Assembly (NCBI GenBank): GCA_947034885.2
Contig: OX344756.2
Span: forward strand, 19,141,489-19,205,488
From: Thuidium tamariscinum
Lineage: Eukaryota > Streptophyta > Bryopsida > Hypnales > Thuidiaceae
Direction: 5' to 3'
Length of the DNA stretch: 64,000 nt
Shown: piece by piece, positions 36,829 through 49,849 of the stretch
How positions within the stretch are numbered: the first letter of the stretch is position 1
Layout: every line of letters starts with the position of its first letter
Translations under genes and position numbers: made by a program
Notes under the pieces: generated by a model
Told to the model about the DNA's origin: nothing
What the model saw: the letters and a program-made list of their open reading frames with translations, nothing else
Database searches by the model: none

Positions 36829-38822
36829 ACTTGCAATTGATTGGTCTAGATTGGTAGGTGACCATGTTGGAATTGAAAATGGCAAGTGTTAACTTAAGCC
36901 CTACAGGTTTTTCACTAAAATTTCACCAAAAACATTCTAAAATTGTCATTTCTAAGATAATTATAAAAAAATTCTTTACAAATTCTTTAGAACATGTACT
37001 TATAGATACTAGATTGAGAAGATGTGGAAAAAATTTCAAAAAATTTCACCATGTGTATGTTGGGTATTGTAATCTTTCAACCAACCAACTTGGGCCATTC
37101 TCAATTTTTTTTGTACAATGTGCAATAAAATTTGTACATTCTTATAAACATAATTTTCATTGCATCTTTATGCAGGGTCATTGCAAGAAAGGGCGTTCGT
37201 TTTTGTAGCGTTCTGGATTTGGACGCTTTTTTTCTGGGGAGTACTATTTAATTAGAATTTTTTTTTTTTAAAAACATGAAAAATATGCAAAATGCATATA
37301 CCTTAAAGAAGAAGATTCCCTATGAAGGAAAAGCTTTGGAAAATTCTCTAAGTAGGAGAATTAGAAAAGTGCCGAAACTCATGAAAATGAGCATATTTAG
37401 ATTTTAATTTGTAAAAAATAGGAAAAGTCATTTTTCTCAAATCTAAAAATTGGCCATTTGGGTACAGTTGATGGTGATGAGATTTTACCAAAAGAATTAT
37501 CTTAGTACCATCATCAATGTTCAGAAATTGCATGCATGTGGAGGACATAAAATAATGTATTTTTAGATTCCCTTTGGTAGGAATATACTTTCCTACTATG
37601 AAAATGCACCATGAAAATTTCAGCTTTAGATCATTAAATTTGGGGACTCTGAACGTAGTAAAAAACCCTAAACCTCTGTCTGTGACAAATTAAGAAAAAA
37701 TATTTTTAAATATAAAATTATTATTTTTAATTTCTGAAAAATAAGGGATGTGAAAACCATCAAGTTCGAGAGGTCCAATAATTATTTCATATTTTTAGAT
37801 CTTTAGATTCAAAAGTTCTAGCAGAAAAGAATGACGTCACTTCCATTGTGACGGAGAATAGGACCGCCGTTTCTTGCAATGACCCTACAATCCCAATCAA
37901 GCATAACAAATTTCAATATCAATAACCAAATTTCCATTTTAATTGAATTTTTAAAGTAACATTTTACAATTGCACATAATATTTTATTGAGAATAATTAG
38001 GTATGAATTTTTTTTATTTGATTGCATAAGTATGTGGGGAATATACATATGCACATCTTTCACATAAAAAAAACACCCCCTTGAGGAACAAAAATACAAT
38101 CAAGGAAGAAATCAATATAAAATGTCATATGATCATTTTTTGTAAAACAAATATCTTTATATTTTAACTAGAATTAAATTAACTCCAATTAAACTACTCC
38201 TATACTTATGAACTGCACGTTAAATTGATGTGTGAAATAGTTGACTCATAGTCATAATGAGTGAATTGTGAGAATGTTAATTAATTTGAGTGAATGTTGA
38301 TTTGTAAAGTTCGTGCAAGCATCTAACCAATTCTAGCTAGCAATATATATTAATCGTCTTCATGTGTATTAGCCCAAATTGTTATTGTACAAGAATGCAC
38401 TACTTTTGAATTAGGTGTTGTTCTAATGGGACTCATGAACCTCCATGTGTGTAAATAGAAAAGATTTTTAAATGTTTGTTGACATTGATGGCTTATAAAG
38501 TAACTTTTTTGGTGTAAGAGCATCTCTTACATCCCTGTAATTTTTCAAGCCCTTCAATTGAAATCTATCTAGTTTAGAGGGGATGGCTACTTTTATCCCC
38601 AAAAATACAACTTGCTAAAATATACTTCAAACCAATCACAAGTTATACAACTCCCTAAAATAAGCTTCCAATCAATCACAAGTCAACGAACTTGCAAAAA
38701 CATTAAGTACCCTATCTCTGATTACAATGACTTGTGAAAATATGTAGCGTGTAGAGGGGTTAGTGATGCCTTCAAATATGGATTATTTGGTATGTCATTT
38801 TGAAGGTAGAGGTTGACACATG
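36829..38822. other. Unit-B copy of the 15730-16990 segment
   Basis: AT-rich intergenic DNA, homologous to unit A and interrupted by the MITE at 37175-37885. No gene is seen. Confidence 0.65.
37175..37885. mobile_element. MITE, GGGTCATTGC family, copy 3
   Basis: 711 bp with GGGTCATTGCAAGAAA ends. It is flanked by TGCA and TACA, a 4-bp duplication with one difference. Unit A gives the empty site near 16071 (ccttatgaaatctc). Confidence 0.85.
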
Positions 38823-40384
38823 TGTGAGCCCTCGAGATGGCATTCAGGACTCTGGGTCCATTTTTCGCAATTAATTAGCGAAAATTAGTCAAAATATTCA
38901 AGAAAAAGACATAAAAAAAGTGTTGAGGGAGTTTTAGTGTCGGTCTATGCCAAAATGGTGAAAAAACAACTTAGAAGGTGGAAAATTCCTAATCTTAGAA
39001 ATTTGAATCATTCTAAGTCTCCAAAGTAAGTTTATGTGAAGATTTAGTAATTCCAAGAGAATAAGGAATGGAGAGTTAGTCAGTCCTAGCGATTGTCTAT
39101 GCAAAATCAACCTTTTAAGGATGCACGTGACATACTGACTAAGCTAAAAGGATCTACTACGAGCGTGGAAGAGTTACCAGGGCTTAAGTCAATTTTGGAA
39201 CAAATTGAATTTAAAGGTAAAAACCACTACAATGGATTTGGAGAATTCGCACTTCACAAGATAAAAGATGGAGAATTGGAGATTGAAGACTACAGAGAGG
39301 TGTTCCAAGGGTAGGGGCATGCCAGGAGCTAACACGAATCAAACAATTGTCCAAGATTCCCGGGCATCGGGAATTAAATTGTCCAATTGGGCAAAGTAAT
39401 TCCAAATTACTAAAATTAGAAAGGTGCAAGGTTGCGTGGGACTTACACCAAGAATCTAGGAGTACCCTAGATGTTACCCAATTTATTTCGGATTTTTCCG
39501 AAATTCCACGTTGACTCCATGGGAAGTCAACCGCACATAGAAATGTTCGTAAAATCATAGAAATTACGTATGATGCGGTAAAATCTCACTAAAAATTAGG
39601 ATAGGTTTTTGTGTGCTTAATAAGCGCCCAGTCAAGTTTGAAGACATTCCAACATTCCCAACTACCAAAACCGGCATCGACATCGAAATTCATTGGGAGT
39701 TACAAGTTGGCGGCGGGTTGACCGGCGTATCAGGAGCGAATGATGTCCGATTGTTGCAAATAAGGAGTCATTCCTTACTCTCACGGACATTCCTAACAAC
39801 CCTGGCCTGACAGATTCATCAAAATGCGCAAATCCTAAAAGTTAGATTTTTGACTTTTAATTGGAGTTACCGTAATTCCAATTTGGGCACGCAAATGGCC
39901 TAGGAGTCAGGGGTAAGGGGTCTCGCAGGCTAATTGGGGTCTTTTGAAGACAATGGCGCAGACGGTTTTCCGTTTCAAGTTGTTCCCTAAAAGATAGAGA
40001 GGGTCAGCTCTTAGTTTGACTTTTTAATCGTTAATTGTGGTTAATTAGAAGTGATTTTGGAAATATCTCTTGGAAAATCAAAGATTGGATTTGGTCAAGA
40101 TTTCTTTCTTGCGTAAAAAGCCATCTTTGGGCTAAAGAAAGACAATTTTCGAAATGACTTTTGGTTAAATTGCAAAATATCTACGTAAATTAGGGTTAAT
40201 TCCAAAATATTTTGGGTTAAGATCTTGGATTTGATTTGGCCAAGATTTCTTTGACCAAATGGGGATGTTTTTAGAAATTTCCACCATTAAACAACTAATA
40301 TTTTGGAATTACATTAGGGTAGTTTAGGATAAGAAGTAACAAAGTGTTTTCACCGGCAATTACCGAGAGGGGCCCGGCCACGGG

Positions 40385-40392
40385 TATATAAG
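40385..40392 (+). promoter_or_regulatory. TATA box of the LTR-like element
   Basis: TATATAAG lies in a GC-rich setting (GGGCCCGGCC upstream, GGGCCCTCC downstream), unlike the AT-rich surroundings. It is the likely core promoter of the retroelement; function is inferred. Confidence 0.5.
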
Positions 40393-40991
40393 GGCCCTCC
40401 TCGAGGTTGCCAGTACCCTTATTTCTCGCACCGACATTTCGTTACTCTTCTGTGCTACCAACGTGGTTGGAGCACCTTTTGGACCAAAGATCTTGGCCAA
40501 GTCTTGTTTGCATTCAGTTCTTTGAATTTGAAGGCTTAGGGCCCCTTCAATTTTTATTCTTTTGTCACACATACTCAAGAGGCAAGACCTTGACGCTTCC
40601 TTTGTCACTAATTCACGGAAATTTTGAGCATTGAGCGCCAAAGTTCGGTTTAAACACTGTCATGTGTACCTCCTTTGATTGCAAAATCCCAAAATACTAA
40701 GACATTTTAAAGATTTAAAGTGAAAGTTAGGTTAAACACTGTCATGTGTACCTCCTTTTGCGAATAAAACTCTTAAAATACGATTCAACATTTTCACGGC
40801 GAAGCTTTGAACTTATAATACCCCAAGGTTATAAACTTAAGAAACCTTGAATTGGAAGTCAAAAGGGTTAAACACCAAGTGGGGTTATTTTTCATACCCC
40901 GTTAAACCTTGCCACATATTCTAGTACTAGAATTAAGGTGTGTTAGACCCAAAATTCAAAAGTACTTAAACCCAAAAAAAATAAAAGTTGT

Positions 40992-41146
40992 GAGCCAGCC
41001 GCTGGGCGGACCAGAGCCAGCAACCGGCGGACCAGAGCCAACAGCTGGGCGGAGGAGGCCAGAGGCTGGGCGGACTAGAGCCAGCGTGGCCGGGCGGAAA
41101 GAGCCAGAGGCTGAGCGGAGCAAGCCAGAGGCTGGGCGAAGAGGCC
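40992..41146. repeat. GC-rich minisatellite in the LTR-like element
   Basis: About seven imperfect units of roughly 20 bp built from AGAGCCAG..GCTGGGCGGA. It stands out from the AT-rich background. Confidence 0.8.
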
Positions 41147-42647
41147 ATTCACTCACAAGTGAGACTTTGAAACACAAAAAAATTGATTTTTAACAAAATC
41201 AAGGGTTGGCAGTTGGCGCCACAACCCCTTTTTATTTCATTTGAAAATCTAAATCTTAGAGTTTCACAATTCTCACCAAAATCTCAACACTCAAACTCCA
41301 TAGCCGTCGTCTCTCTCATGAAACATTGCAACAAAAACCAATTGAGGAAGAAAACTAGACTTGTGAAGAGATTAAGACTCGGGGATTGCAAAACGGAAGG
41401 TATTAACAATATAAAATTAATATCCAAAGGAACATTACTATTGAATAAGGTTCTTTATTCCTTGGAAGTTGACCTTTGGAATTAAATAACTATTTAAACG
41501 GAATCATACTATTGAGTTTTATTCTTGTTCTTTAGGAATGTTCTACATTCTTTGGTAGTTAGTTATTAATTAAATTCTTAGAAGGTTTGGATTTTGTTTG
41601 TTTTGTTTTATTATGCCTAATAAGCCAAAAGGGAAACAAACAAATTGACAACTAATTTCTTTATAAATTAACGCAAATTTAAAAATTAATTAGATTTGAA
41701 AAGATTTGATGATAGTTTTCAATTAAAATATTCTAATAAGCCAAAAGAAACAAACAAAATTGACAACCAATTTCTTTAGAATTAAAATAATTTCAAAATT
41801 AATTGGATTTGAAAAGATTTGAAGAAAAATTCTCATCCAAATTAATTTAATTCAATTGAAATTTGTTGGAATATCAAATTAGAATTAAAATAAACAACAA
41901 CAAGTAGGTAACTATTAGATTTCCGTCAATTTCTTTAGATTAAAACATTAACCCACTAGGTAGACTAATTAAATTGCAGTATTTCCTAATTACCAGAGAT
42001 TTAGGAATTAATAGGATTACGCAATTAAATTATTGCTACATAACATTTAGTTTCTTTTAAAAAAACAAGACAGAATTAATTGACCAATAAAGTGAGAATT
42101 ATTATGGATTAGATGGAGAGACGGGATGATCTTGATGGCGAAGCTGTGGGGGAATATTTACACATGATGATGTTTGATGACGGGACCATGGAGATTTACG
42201 CAGAGGAGGTAAACCGCTCACATTTGATTTTTATTCTCATTGTTTTATTGTTAAGTTTCTTTTTACCAAATGCCTGGAATTAGGTTTAGGTAACATCATT
42301 TGATAGAATAGAATAGAATAGGGCCTCGTTGGGTTGAATTTTAGAATAGAATAGAAATAATTATAACCACGAAATTAGATTAGAAACACTCAAAAGACGT
42401 GACTAAAAGAGTTCATTGCTTGGAAGGCTTTCTTTTTCACCCAATTAGAAAGAAAACTCAATTAGACACAGGACCCGTGTGACAAACTCTTAGCTCGAGG
42501 GTGGAGTTAGGAGTGCTCACAACATGCTATAATTGATTGTTTATCATCCAAAAATTAGAAGCTTTGGGGTAATTGGAAGGCTGCAAGAGATACTCTAAAG
42601 CAACCTTAATTCACTATTTTATATAGCTATTAGGATTTAGTTGGCTA

Positions 42648-43387
42648 GGATGATTGCAAGAAACACTTGTACTATTTGTTGCATTTTCCAACAATACTCA
42701 TGACTTTTTGTAAAATACTTTAAAATTAGAAAAATATATATTTTTTAATTTAAAAAATATGACTTATATATACTCCTTTAAGACAAAGGTATCCATTGAA
42801 GGAATTGCATAGGAAAATTTTCTAAGTAGGAAAACTTGAAAAATGCCAAACTTCAAGAAAATACATACTTTCATGTTTTAATTTTAAAAGTAAAAGTAAA
42901 AATAAGTAAATACAAAAAATAAAATGTGGACATTTTGAGCGATTCTATGGAGATGGTCATTCATAAAAAAACCCACCAAAATAATATTTTATATGTTTCA
43001 AAATACAAGCAAAAAGAAGCTCAATTTGAAGACTTCCACAATACATACAATTAACCATTTTTAAAAATCCTTCCTTGAAGAGCTAGAAGTCTACTAAAAG
43101 ACCATCTCATGTAAACTCAATCTCAAAATCATTAAAAAAAAAGAGGTACCCTTTAGTACTAAAAACCTTTAAACTACAAAGTGTGACATTCAATTGGGGG
43201 TTATTTTTGGATAGTAAATTAATCTTGAAAATTATGGAAAAAAATTATGTAAGGTGTATGATAGTCATGAGTAACTTCTTTAAAAATCTTAAGTCATTTG
43301 GAGAGAAAATGCAAAAGTTATGGCAAAAAAACAGATTAGCATGAGATGTGTGACGGAAAATAGTACAAGTGTTTCATGCAATCACCC
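42648..43387. mobile_element. MITE, GGTGATTGC subfamily, complete copy
   Basis: Inverted ends GATGATTGCAAGAAACAC and GGTGATTGCATGAAACAC are followed by TTGTACTATT in both. This is the source copy that defines the right border of the A/B duplication at ATGGC, 43320-43324. Confidence 0.78.
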
Positions 43388-43882
43388 CTATAGTAGCCAT
43401 TGTAGAGAAAACAAAGACAAGGATTTCGTCAAAGGAGAATTCATTAAAGGGGTATTTGAAGATGTTCCTACTTTTAAATCAATTCAATTTTCAAATTTCA
43501 ATCTTCTAAAATGTAGATTTATACTTTTAAAATCTAACTTTGGTATAAATTACAATATGTAAAATCAATAAAATTTATAGATTGTACACAATGTTGTAGA
43601 GAGAGAATTTTCTTTAAGAAAATCTTCAATTTTTAGCTATGTTTTGATTTAGCTTAGTATATGAAGAGATGCAATAGTATAAGAAGTTATATATATTACC
43701 TCAAAGTAAGTTTAATACATTGTTTGTTATGAAAAAAGCAAACATCATAACATGTATACAACTCCATATATGACTTCATATAAATAATATGTATAACACC
43801 ATGTGTTAATATATGTATGATATGTATAAGTCACATACAATACCATATAAGAATTGTTAAACCCTCAAAACTATAGTCATAT

Positions 43883-44614
43883 GGGTCGTTGCAAGAAACA
43901 TCGTGCAAAAAGCGTAGCGTTTCCAATAGTATTTTTTTTTCTTGGGAGTACTTTAAAATTAGAAAAAACAAGTTTTAAAAAAGTTAAAAAATATGTTTCA
44001 TGTATAAACCTTTAATAAGAAGGTACCCTAGAAAGGAAAGGCATAGAAAAAATATCTAAGTAGGAAATCCAGAAATGTGCAAAATCGCATGAAAATTAGT
44101 ACTTCCACATTTTAATTTGTAAAAAATAGTAAAATCAATTTTAAGAAAAAATAAAAAATTTCCATTTGAAGAAAGTTGATTTTTATGAGATTTGACCAAA
44201 AGAACAATCTTAAAACCATCATCAATGTTCAAAAATTGGGTGCCACGGGAAAAAAACTATACTCATGTGGAGGACATAAAAAAACATATTTTTAGATTTT
44301 AATTTGTAATTTATAGTTTTTACACCTATGCAAATAGACCATGAAAGTTTCGTCTTCAAATCATTAAATTTAGACATTGAGAACGTAATGATAACCGTAA
44401 ACGTATTTATGTGACAGCTCAACAAAAATGTTTTTTAAATATAAAATTATTATTTTTAATTTCTGAAAAATAAGAGATCTAATAAACTTCAAGTTAGGTA
44501 TGTTCAATAAAAATTTCATATTCATTGGACTTAATCTCTAAAAGTTATAGTGGAAAACAAAAAAGTGGTTCGCGTTGTGATGCGAAATAGGACCGGTATT
44601 TCTTGCAATGACCC
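43883..44614. mobile_element. MITE, GGGTCATTGC family, copy 4
   Basis: 732 bp with ends GGGTCGTTGCAAGAAA and the inverse of GGGTCATTGCAAGAAA, flanked by ATAT on both sides (43879-43882, 44615-44618). Confidence 0.87.
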
Positions 44615-44618
44615 ATAT

Positions 44619-45224
44619 TTTGATGAGTGCTATAGTTGTAATAAAACTCTAAATCAAACATATTTTAGTTTGTTGAAAAGTTAATAAGGTATTGTTCTAA
44701 ATTCAATATCAAGTAGATACTGCCTATAAGTTATAGGTGATTGAATTCAGTACTTTCAATTTCAAAGCTAATTGCTTATATTTCCACTTTAGAGTTTACA
44801 ACTTTTATTTTATTATTTAAAATTACAAGTCTAATAGCTAATTCTTTGAAATTGGCACACTCACAAGGAGTTTTAAACAAGCTTATTGTAAACTTTATAT
44901 AAACCTAAGGATTTGAATGTGGATTTGATAAAAGCCAAAAATACTATATAATTTGACTAGGATGGCATACATTGAGTCACTATAGATAAAAATTAACTTA
45001 GGAGTGTATTTTTATTTATTTACTTCCAAATAAAAACCTTAAAAATAAAATACATAAATATTCAAAATACAAAAGAAGTGACTTTAGTCACAATATGATA
45101 GACTTATTAATTTTTTTTTAAAGAATTATGCCCTTACACTAGTTGTCTTGGAGCTTTGTTAAATAGAAAAAATTTACATTATATAATGATACTAATACAT
45201 TATTGCACTAGTTCTTGAAGTTCC
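44619..45224. other. AT-rich intergenic DNA
   Basis: No gene or repeat structure recognised. Confidence 0.5.
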
Positions 45225-45228
45225 TTAA

Positions 45229-46170
45229 CCCCTAAATGTCTTTGACTATGTTTTGCCAAAAACACTTCAAAACTGCCACTTCTAGTACAACACCAAAATC
45301 TTTTTTTAAAAACATCTTAAGACAAATGTAACCGTAGGGTCTTATAGTAAACTAGTTTGAGAATATGTGGAAAAAATTTAAGAAATTTCCACCGTATAGA
45401 TTGCAAGATAATAGTGTTTGAATTGTCAAAAATGCTTTTTTTGTCCCTGCGGAAATCCGGGCAGCTGCACTTCAGTAGCTCTTTTTTGTATGAAAAAAAG
45501 CCCAAAATGGTTGTTACTCTTTTGATTCATTCTTTTAGTCAAGTTAGCTACATGCCTAAAAAATTTCAAATCATTTGGAGTTGTACAACATGTAGAAAAA
45601 AATTAGTAAGTAGAAAGAGGTAGAAAATGAATCAAAATATTAAAATAGTAATAATTAATTTTTGAAATTGAAAATTTCCAATCCCAATGGTTGTAATGTT
45701 GTAATAGACAGTCTTCACCTAATGAGTTTGTTTTTTTCAAAAATATTAAAAATTGAGTAAAATAATGGACTTCAAAGTTTATTTTGGAGTAGAGATTCCA
45801 TAACTTCTCACAAACTACCTTCAAACTAAAACTCCCATAACTTTCAAATCACAAATCAAAATGGAATATTTTAAAGCTTTCCAAGTAGATAAAAATCTAA
45901 AGAAAAAACTTTAAATTTTAAATTTTAAAAAAAATGATTTTTGAAGAAGTTTTTTCAGCTGCCCGGGGTGCCCGCCGAGCAAAAGAAATCACATATCATG
46001 CAATAACTTTTTATTCATGTTGTCAAAAGTTATGAAAATTGTTGGGCCTTAAAGCTACTCCTCGGACACACGTTGTGTGAAAATTTCAAGGAAAAAAGTA
46101 AAAACTCTATTTGTAGTGAGCTGCCCAAAATTGCTATGTTGCCAAAAAACGCAGTTTGGGCGTTTAGGGG
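45229..46170. mobile_element. 942-bp TTAA-flanked TIR element
   Basis: The ends are CCCCTAAATG and, inverted, CCCCTAAACG, with TTAA on both sides (45225-45228, 46171-46174). The body matches 49850-50790 along its length and the fragment at 1-105. It contains a GC-rich patch (CTGCCCGGGGTGCCCGCC) near the right end. No coding frame is seen. Confidence 0.82.
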
Positions 46171-46174
46171 TTAA

Positions 46175-47122
46175 GTAATAGAGGCTTTGTTGTAATGAAA
46201 AATGAAACATGAATATTGTAGCATGTAAGATTTTTTTTATATTTAGTATTTTGTTCCGAGGTTTGACTTTTGGGAGTATTTGTAATACATGAGCCTTTAA
46301 TAAGCAAGATAGTAAAGGATAATAAGTGGATTACTTTCAAGGTTAGTGAATATGTTATTGATTTTGTCAAGCTAGAGGATTTAATATTAGTTTTTGTTCT
46401 TTGCATCCCTTCCAAAACTTTGTATCCTTCTTAATTCTTTAACCAAAATTTAAAATTGTACTAAATCACATGAAATTGGTAATAATTGATTTCCACAAAT
46501 TCATTTCAAGTGTGATTGTATGTTTTTTTTGTTGAACTTTGCATCAAATTGTAAAGTAAACTTAATTTAGTGCTTGTGCTAGAGAGCAAACTTATTCTGC
46601 AAAGCAATGAAGAAGAATAGAAGTGGAAAAAAGCAGTAGTGTAAAGAAACAACTAAACTTGCACGGCATGTAAAAGAACAAAAAGCATCATTGTTTCCAC
46701 CAAGTACAACTTCTACATGGTGTAGTTTCATTAGTGCTAGCACAAGTAAGGTCAATTTTGCCATGCAAGGTTCGACAACTGCTATTAGGTGAGCCTAGGA
46801 TCTTGAGCACATGAGCTTAGAATTCTAGACATGTATGATATAGGTGCCTATAATATAAATATCTTCAAAAATTATAGTGTATCTATGTTCTAAATACTTA
46901 TATTATAGGCGTTTATGTTATAATCACCTTCAATGATTGTTGGACAGATACTTATATTGAGGCTCAAGGCTCGTAGGCTCACATTTCTATGCTCTTATAT
47001 TAGTATTTTTGGACAAGAATCCACCAACCCACATTGGCACCAGCCACATAGTGTCGGTATGTGCTTGGGTTGATCCTTGTTGCTACCTAGCATTGTCTTC
47101 CTTAACACTGTGTATGCTATAA
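46175..47122. other. AT-rich intergenic DNA
   Basis: No gene supported. Short open frames here lack splice, family or codon support. Confidence 0.5.
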
Positions 47123-47445
47123 GGTAGGAGGTCTTTAAATGGAGTGGGCATTAAAATGGAGCACCTCCTAAAATGTACACAATTTGCACATGTTGCTTTT
47201 TCATAGCTTCAACAATGTACAAATAGTGTACATTTCAAGAGGTGCTCCATTTTAGAGCCCTATGCCACTTCAACTTCAAAATTTTATAACTAATTTTACA
47301 AAGCTCAAAAAAATATGAAACTACTTGAATTAGATGTCAATTCTACGTGTATTTGAAAAAAAATTTATTGAAAAATATTATTAGAAGTTTACCTCTCTGA
47401 GATTCAATTTCAGCCCTTAGATGGTCCATTACAGGACCTCTTACC
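47123..47445. mobile_element. 323-bp GGTAGG-ended MITE
   Basis: The ends are GGTAGGAGGTC and, inverted, GGTAAGAGGTC, with ATAA and TTAG outside. An internal inverted repeat (AATGGAGCACCTC and its inverse) shares GTGTACATTTCAAGAGG with the element at 26098-26388, so the two are related. Confidence 0.68.
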
Positions 47446-47974
47446 TTAGATGTTCTCCATTTCCCTCTCTCCAAGAACATACCAAGAAAACAAGGAAAGT
47501 AACAGATATACAAAATGCATAGGGTAAACCCGCCATTAATTGGAGGCATCCCAAAACTCAATGCTATTACCACACACGCATTGTACATCATGGTACATAA
47601 ATGGAACAAGAAATCAAACTACCACATAGTTGTTACACTCTATGCAATGAAGGATTGTGTTATTTTTTTCAAAAGATTTCATTCTTTAGTTGTTGCTTCC
47701 AAATTGCAACTAAATTTGTAAGAAGAAACCTTTTTTTCTTTTTTCTTTTTGGAATTGAGATTAACATGGCATTGAACAATCATGTCAAATTTGAGAGCTT
47801 GCAAGTGCCTATTGAGTTATAGAGAAGGATTTGAATTTGCTCTATGTGGTGATTGGCAAGATTATTTTAGCTTATTGAGGTGATAACAAATATAGAGGTA
47901 CAATAGGCAATTCCGAGCTAGATTACCAAAGGAGAAATCAATCTTTGAAGGACAAACTTGTAGTGTTGTGGATA

Positions 47975-48165
47975 TCATGCGTTTTGATACCGTGTGACAT
48001 CATCTACTTTGAATAAGCCAAATATACTCATTGACAGTCAAAGTCATATACAAGATCTCCCATTCCACCCCTAATACCAAGGATGAATAATTACACTTCT
48101 ATCCTACAATGGAAGATTTTTTTGTCATTCATCAGACACAAAACACCTGGGTTGTCATTTAAGGG
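47975..48165. mobile_element. Truncated 0.22-kb TTAA element
   Basis: It matches the right part of 49101-49321 (TTTTGATACCGTG ... TGTCATTTAAGGG, then TTAA). The left end is missing. Confidence 0.6.
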
Positions 48166-48447
48166 TTAAGCTCGAGGGCAGAATGCGCTGCTATCAAATT
48201 CCTTTCACTAGCTAGGCATCGATCATGGCGTATCAACCAAGACTTGAGAGATCTCTGTGAAGAATTCTGGGAGCCAGTAACACAGGCCAGTTGAAACAAT
48301 GAGTCTGAGAGCTAAGATAGCTAATTGCTCCCCAAAGACAAGTAACTTAAGTTATAAAGCCGAGAAGAAGGTCACTGGAAACTCTGATTGATTATTGCAT
48401 TAAACTCAGATTGTAAAGAGCAGGCCAAGTAGATGGCTCTTAGCTAA

Positions 48448-48718
48448 GGTAGGTACACCCAAAAACGCCACTTATTCATACTGAGCCTAGTTTCTGCTAT
48501 TAGTTAGTTCAAATTTTTATGTAGTCTTGTTGGCAAGTGAAAGCATGTTCCAACGCACCAAAAAACATAGGATTTGGATACCGTATGCAAAAGTTATTAA
48601 CAGTTAAAGTCTGTTTCTGAAAACGCCATCTACAGTCTGTGAACATGACTAATTTCAGAAATGTATGTGCATTGTAGATGGGGCTTTTAGGAACAGGGCG
48701 CTTCTGGGTGTACCCACC
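48448..48718. mobile_element. 271-bp GGTAGG-ended MITE
   Basis: The ends are GGTAGGTACACCCA and, inverted, GGTGGGTACACCCA, with CTAA and TTAG outside. It belongs with the other GGTAGG elements. Confidence 0.7.
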
Positions 48719-48809
48719 TTAGAATGCACTCACACATGAACACCTAGATTTGAGCCACACATTCAACAGGATTTGTCGAAGAGAAAAGTTTGTATATTGG
48801 ATAGCAATT

Positions 48810-49086
48810 TTGTTATGGAGGACCAAAGCAAGGGCCTAGGAAGTGGAATCTAAGGGGTGTTTCACACTATGGCCGTCCAAGTCGAGAGGCCATGGTTTTC
48901 TCAAATCTGATTGGTGAAAATGATGGTTTTTCGAATCTCAATTTTGTTATGGAGGACCAAAGCAAGGGCCTATGGGTGGAATGTAAGCAAGAAATGGCCT
49001 TGATGCTATTAGATTTTGAAAAAGGGTTCAATAGAATCAATCAATGGACATCCTTCAAGCAAACCCTGATCCATTTGGGATTTTGA
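48810..49086 (+). pseudogene. LINE reverse-transcriptase fragment
   Basis: The frame near 49000-49086 reads ALMLLDFEKGFNRINQW ... LIHLGF, the shape of the plant LINE reverse-transcriptase block with LDFEKAYDRV and a following LGF. The words TTTTGTTATGGAGGACC occur twice (48811 and 48943), a small internal duplication. It ends where the TTAA element at 49101 begins. Only a remnant remains. Confidence 0.55.
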
Positions 49087-49100
49087 GTTTTTCTTTTTAA

Positions 49101-49321
49101 CCCCTAAACGATGAGCCATTGGCCGTGGAATTGAGGAATTTTGATACCGTGGGAATCATTGGTTCAAAAAAATCTAAAAACACACGTTGGAAGTCAAAAC
49201 ATTGTAGAAGATCTTCCTTTTCCACCCGTAATTCCGAGGATGAATGATTGCAATTTTGTCCTACATCGAAAGATTCCCTGAAGTTCATTGACCAGAAAAT
49301 GGCTTGGGTGTCGTTTAAGGG
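49101..49321. mobile_element. 221-bp TTAA-flanked MITE
   Basis: CCCCTAAACGA and inverted CCCTTAAACGA ends with exact TTAA on both sides (49097-49100, 49322-49325). It shares termini with the 0.94-kb elements and is probably an internally deleted relative. Confidence 0.8.
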
Positions 49322-49849
49322 TTAAATTTTACACAAATGAAACGAAATGGGATTTTGAGCTTCAATTTGGACTGGATTGAATGGGTAGAGATTTTTGACT
49401 TTGAAGTCATGTGAGATTCCACCACTTCAATTAACAGCCAATGAAGGTCAGAGTGGGAACTACTAACTATGCCAACTAAAAAATAAAACACATATGGAAA
49501 ACAGACGATATTGGATAATTTGGAGTCTAAATCATGAAGCTTGGAAATGCATAAATTCATTGAATTTTAAATTTTTCCATTTAAAAATAATGTAGAAACT
49601 TAATGATTAAGTTGTGCAATTTATTCGTTTCTTAAAATTTAATTGGTTAAATTTATATTCAATTTCTGGATGCACTATTATTTAGGGATTAATAAACTTA
49701 TTGATTGTTTTATACATTCTGTTAAGTTAGATCCTTTTTCTAATTGATTCTGATATCATTATACAATTTTGGACCCAAATTGAATTAGCTTTGAACATTT
49801 GCTTACATAATCATTTATTATCTACACATAAAACCATGTGAATTTTGGA

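Larger units (their letters stand above)
38823..42521 (+). mobile_element. Probable solo LTR of a long-LTR retrotransposon (3.7 kb)
   Basis: It begins TGTGAGC and ends GCTCACA (TG...CA) and is flanked by ACATG on both sides (38818-38822 and 42522-42526). Unit A has the empty site near 16997. No gag or pol similarity is seen. A TATATAAG box at 40385-40392 followed about 370 bp later by AATAAA (40763-40768) fits the U3-R-U5 order of a single LTR. The length is unusual, so a non-coding TRIM/LARD-like element is possible. Confidence 0.6.

Noticed and set aside
38823..38860. TIR interpretation of the 3.7-kb element because its two ends are inverse (TGTGAGC/GCTCACA, with CTCGAG near both)
   Set aside because: The inverse match is short and then breaks up; TG...CA with a 5-bp duplication and a central TATA box fits an LTR better. 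A DNA transposon remains a minor alternative.
39093..39314. Open frame with a plausible acidic peptide inside the LTR-like element
   Set aside because: No gag, protease or polymerase motif and no continuation. It is only 73 codons and sits within a non-coding terminal unit.
40992..41146. CRISPR-like array of short repeats
   Set aside because: The units are contiguous and imperfect with no unique spacers, and the DNA is eukaryotic; it is a minisatellite.
46579..46764. Short minus-strand frame beginning with a hydrophobic, signal-like peptide
   Set aside because: Only 61 codons, no homologous copy in the window, no splice or family support.
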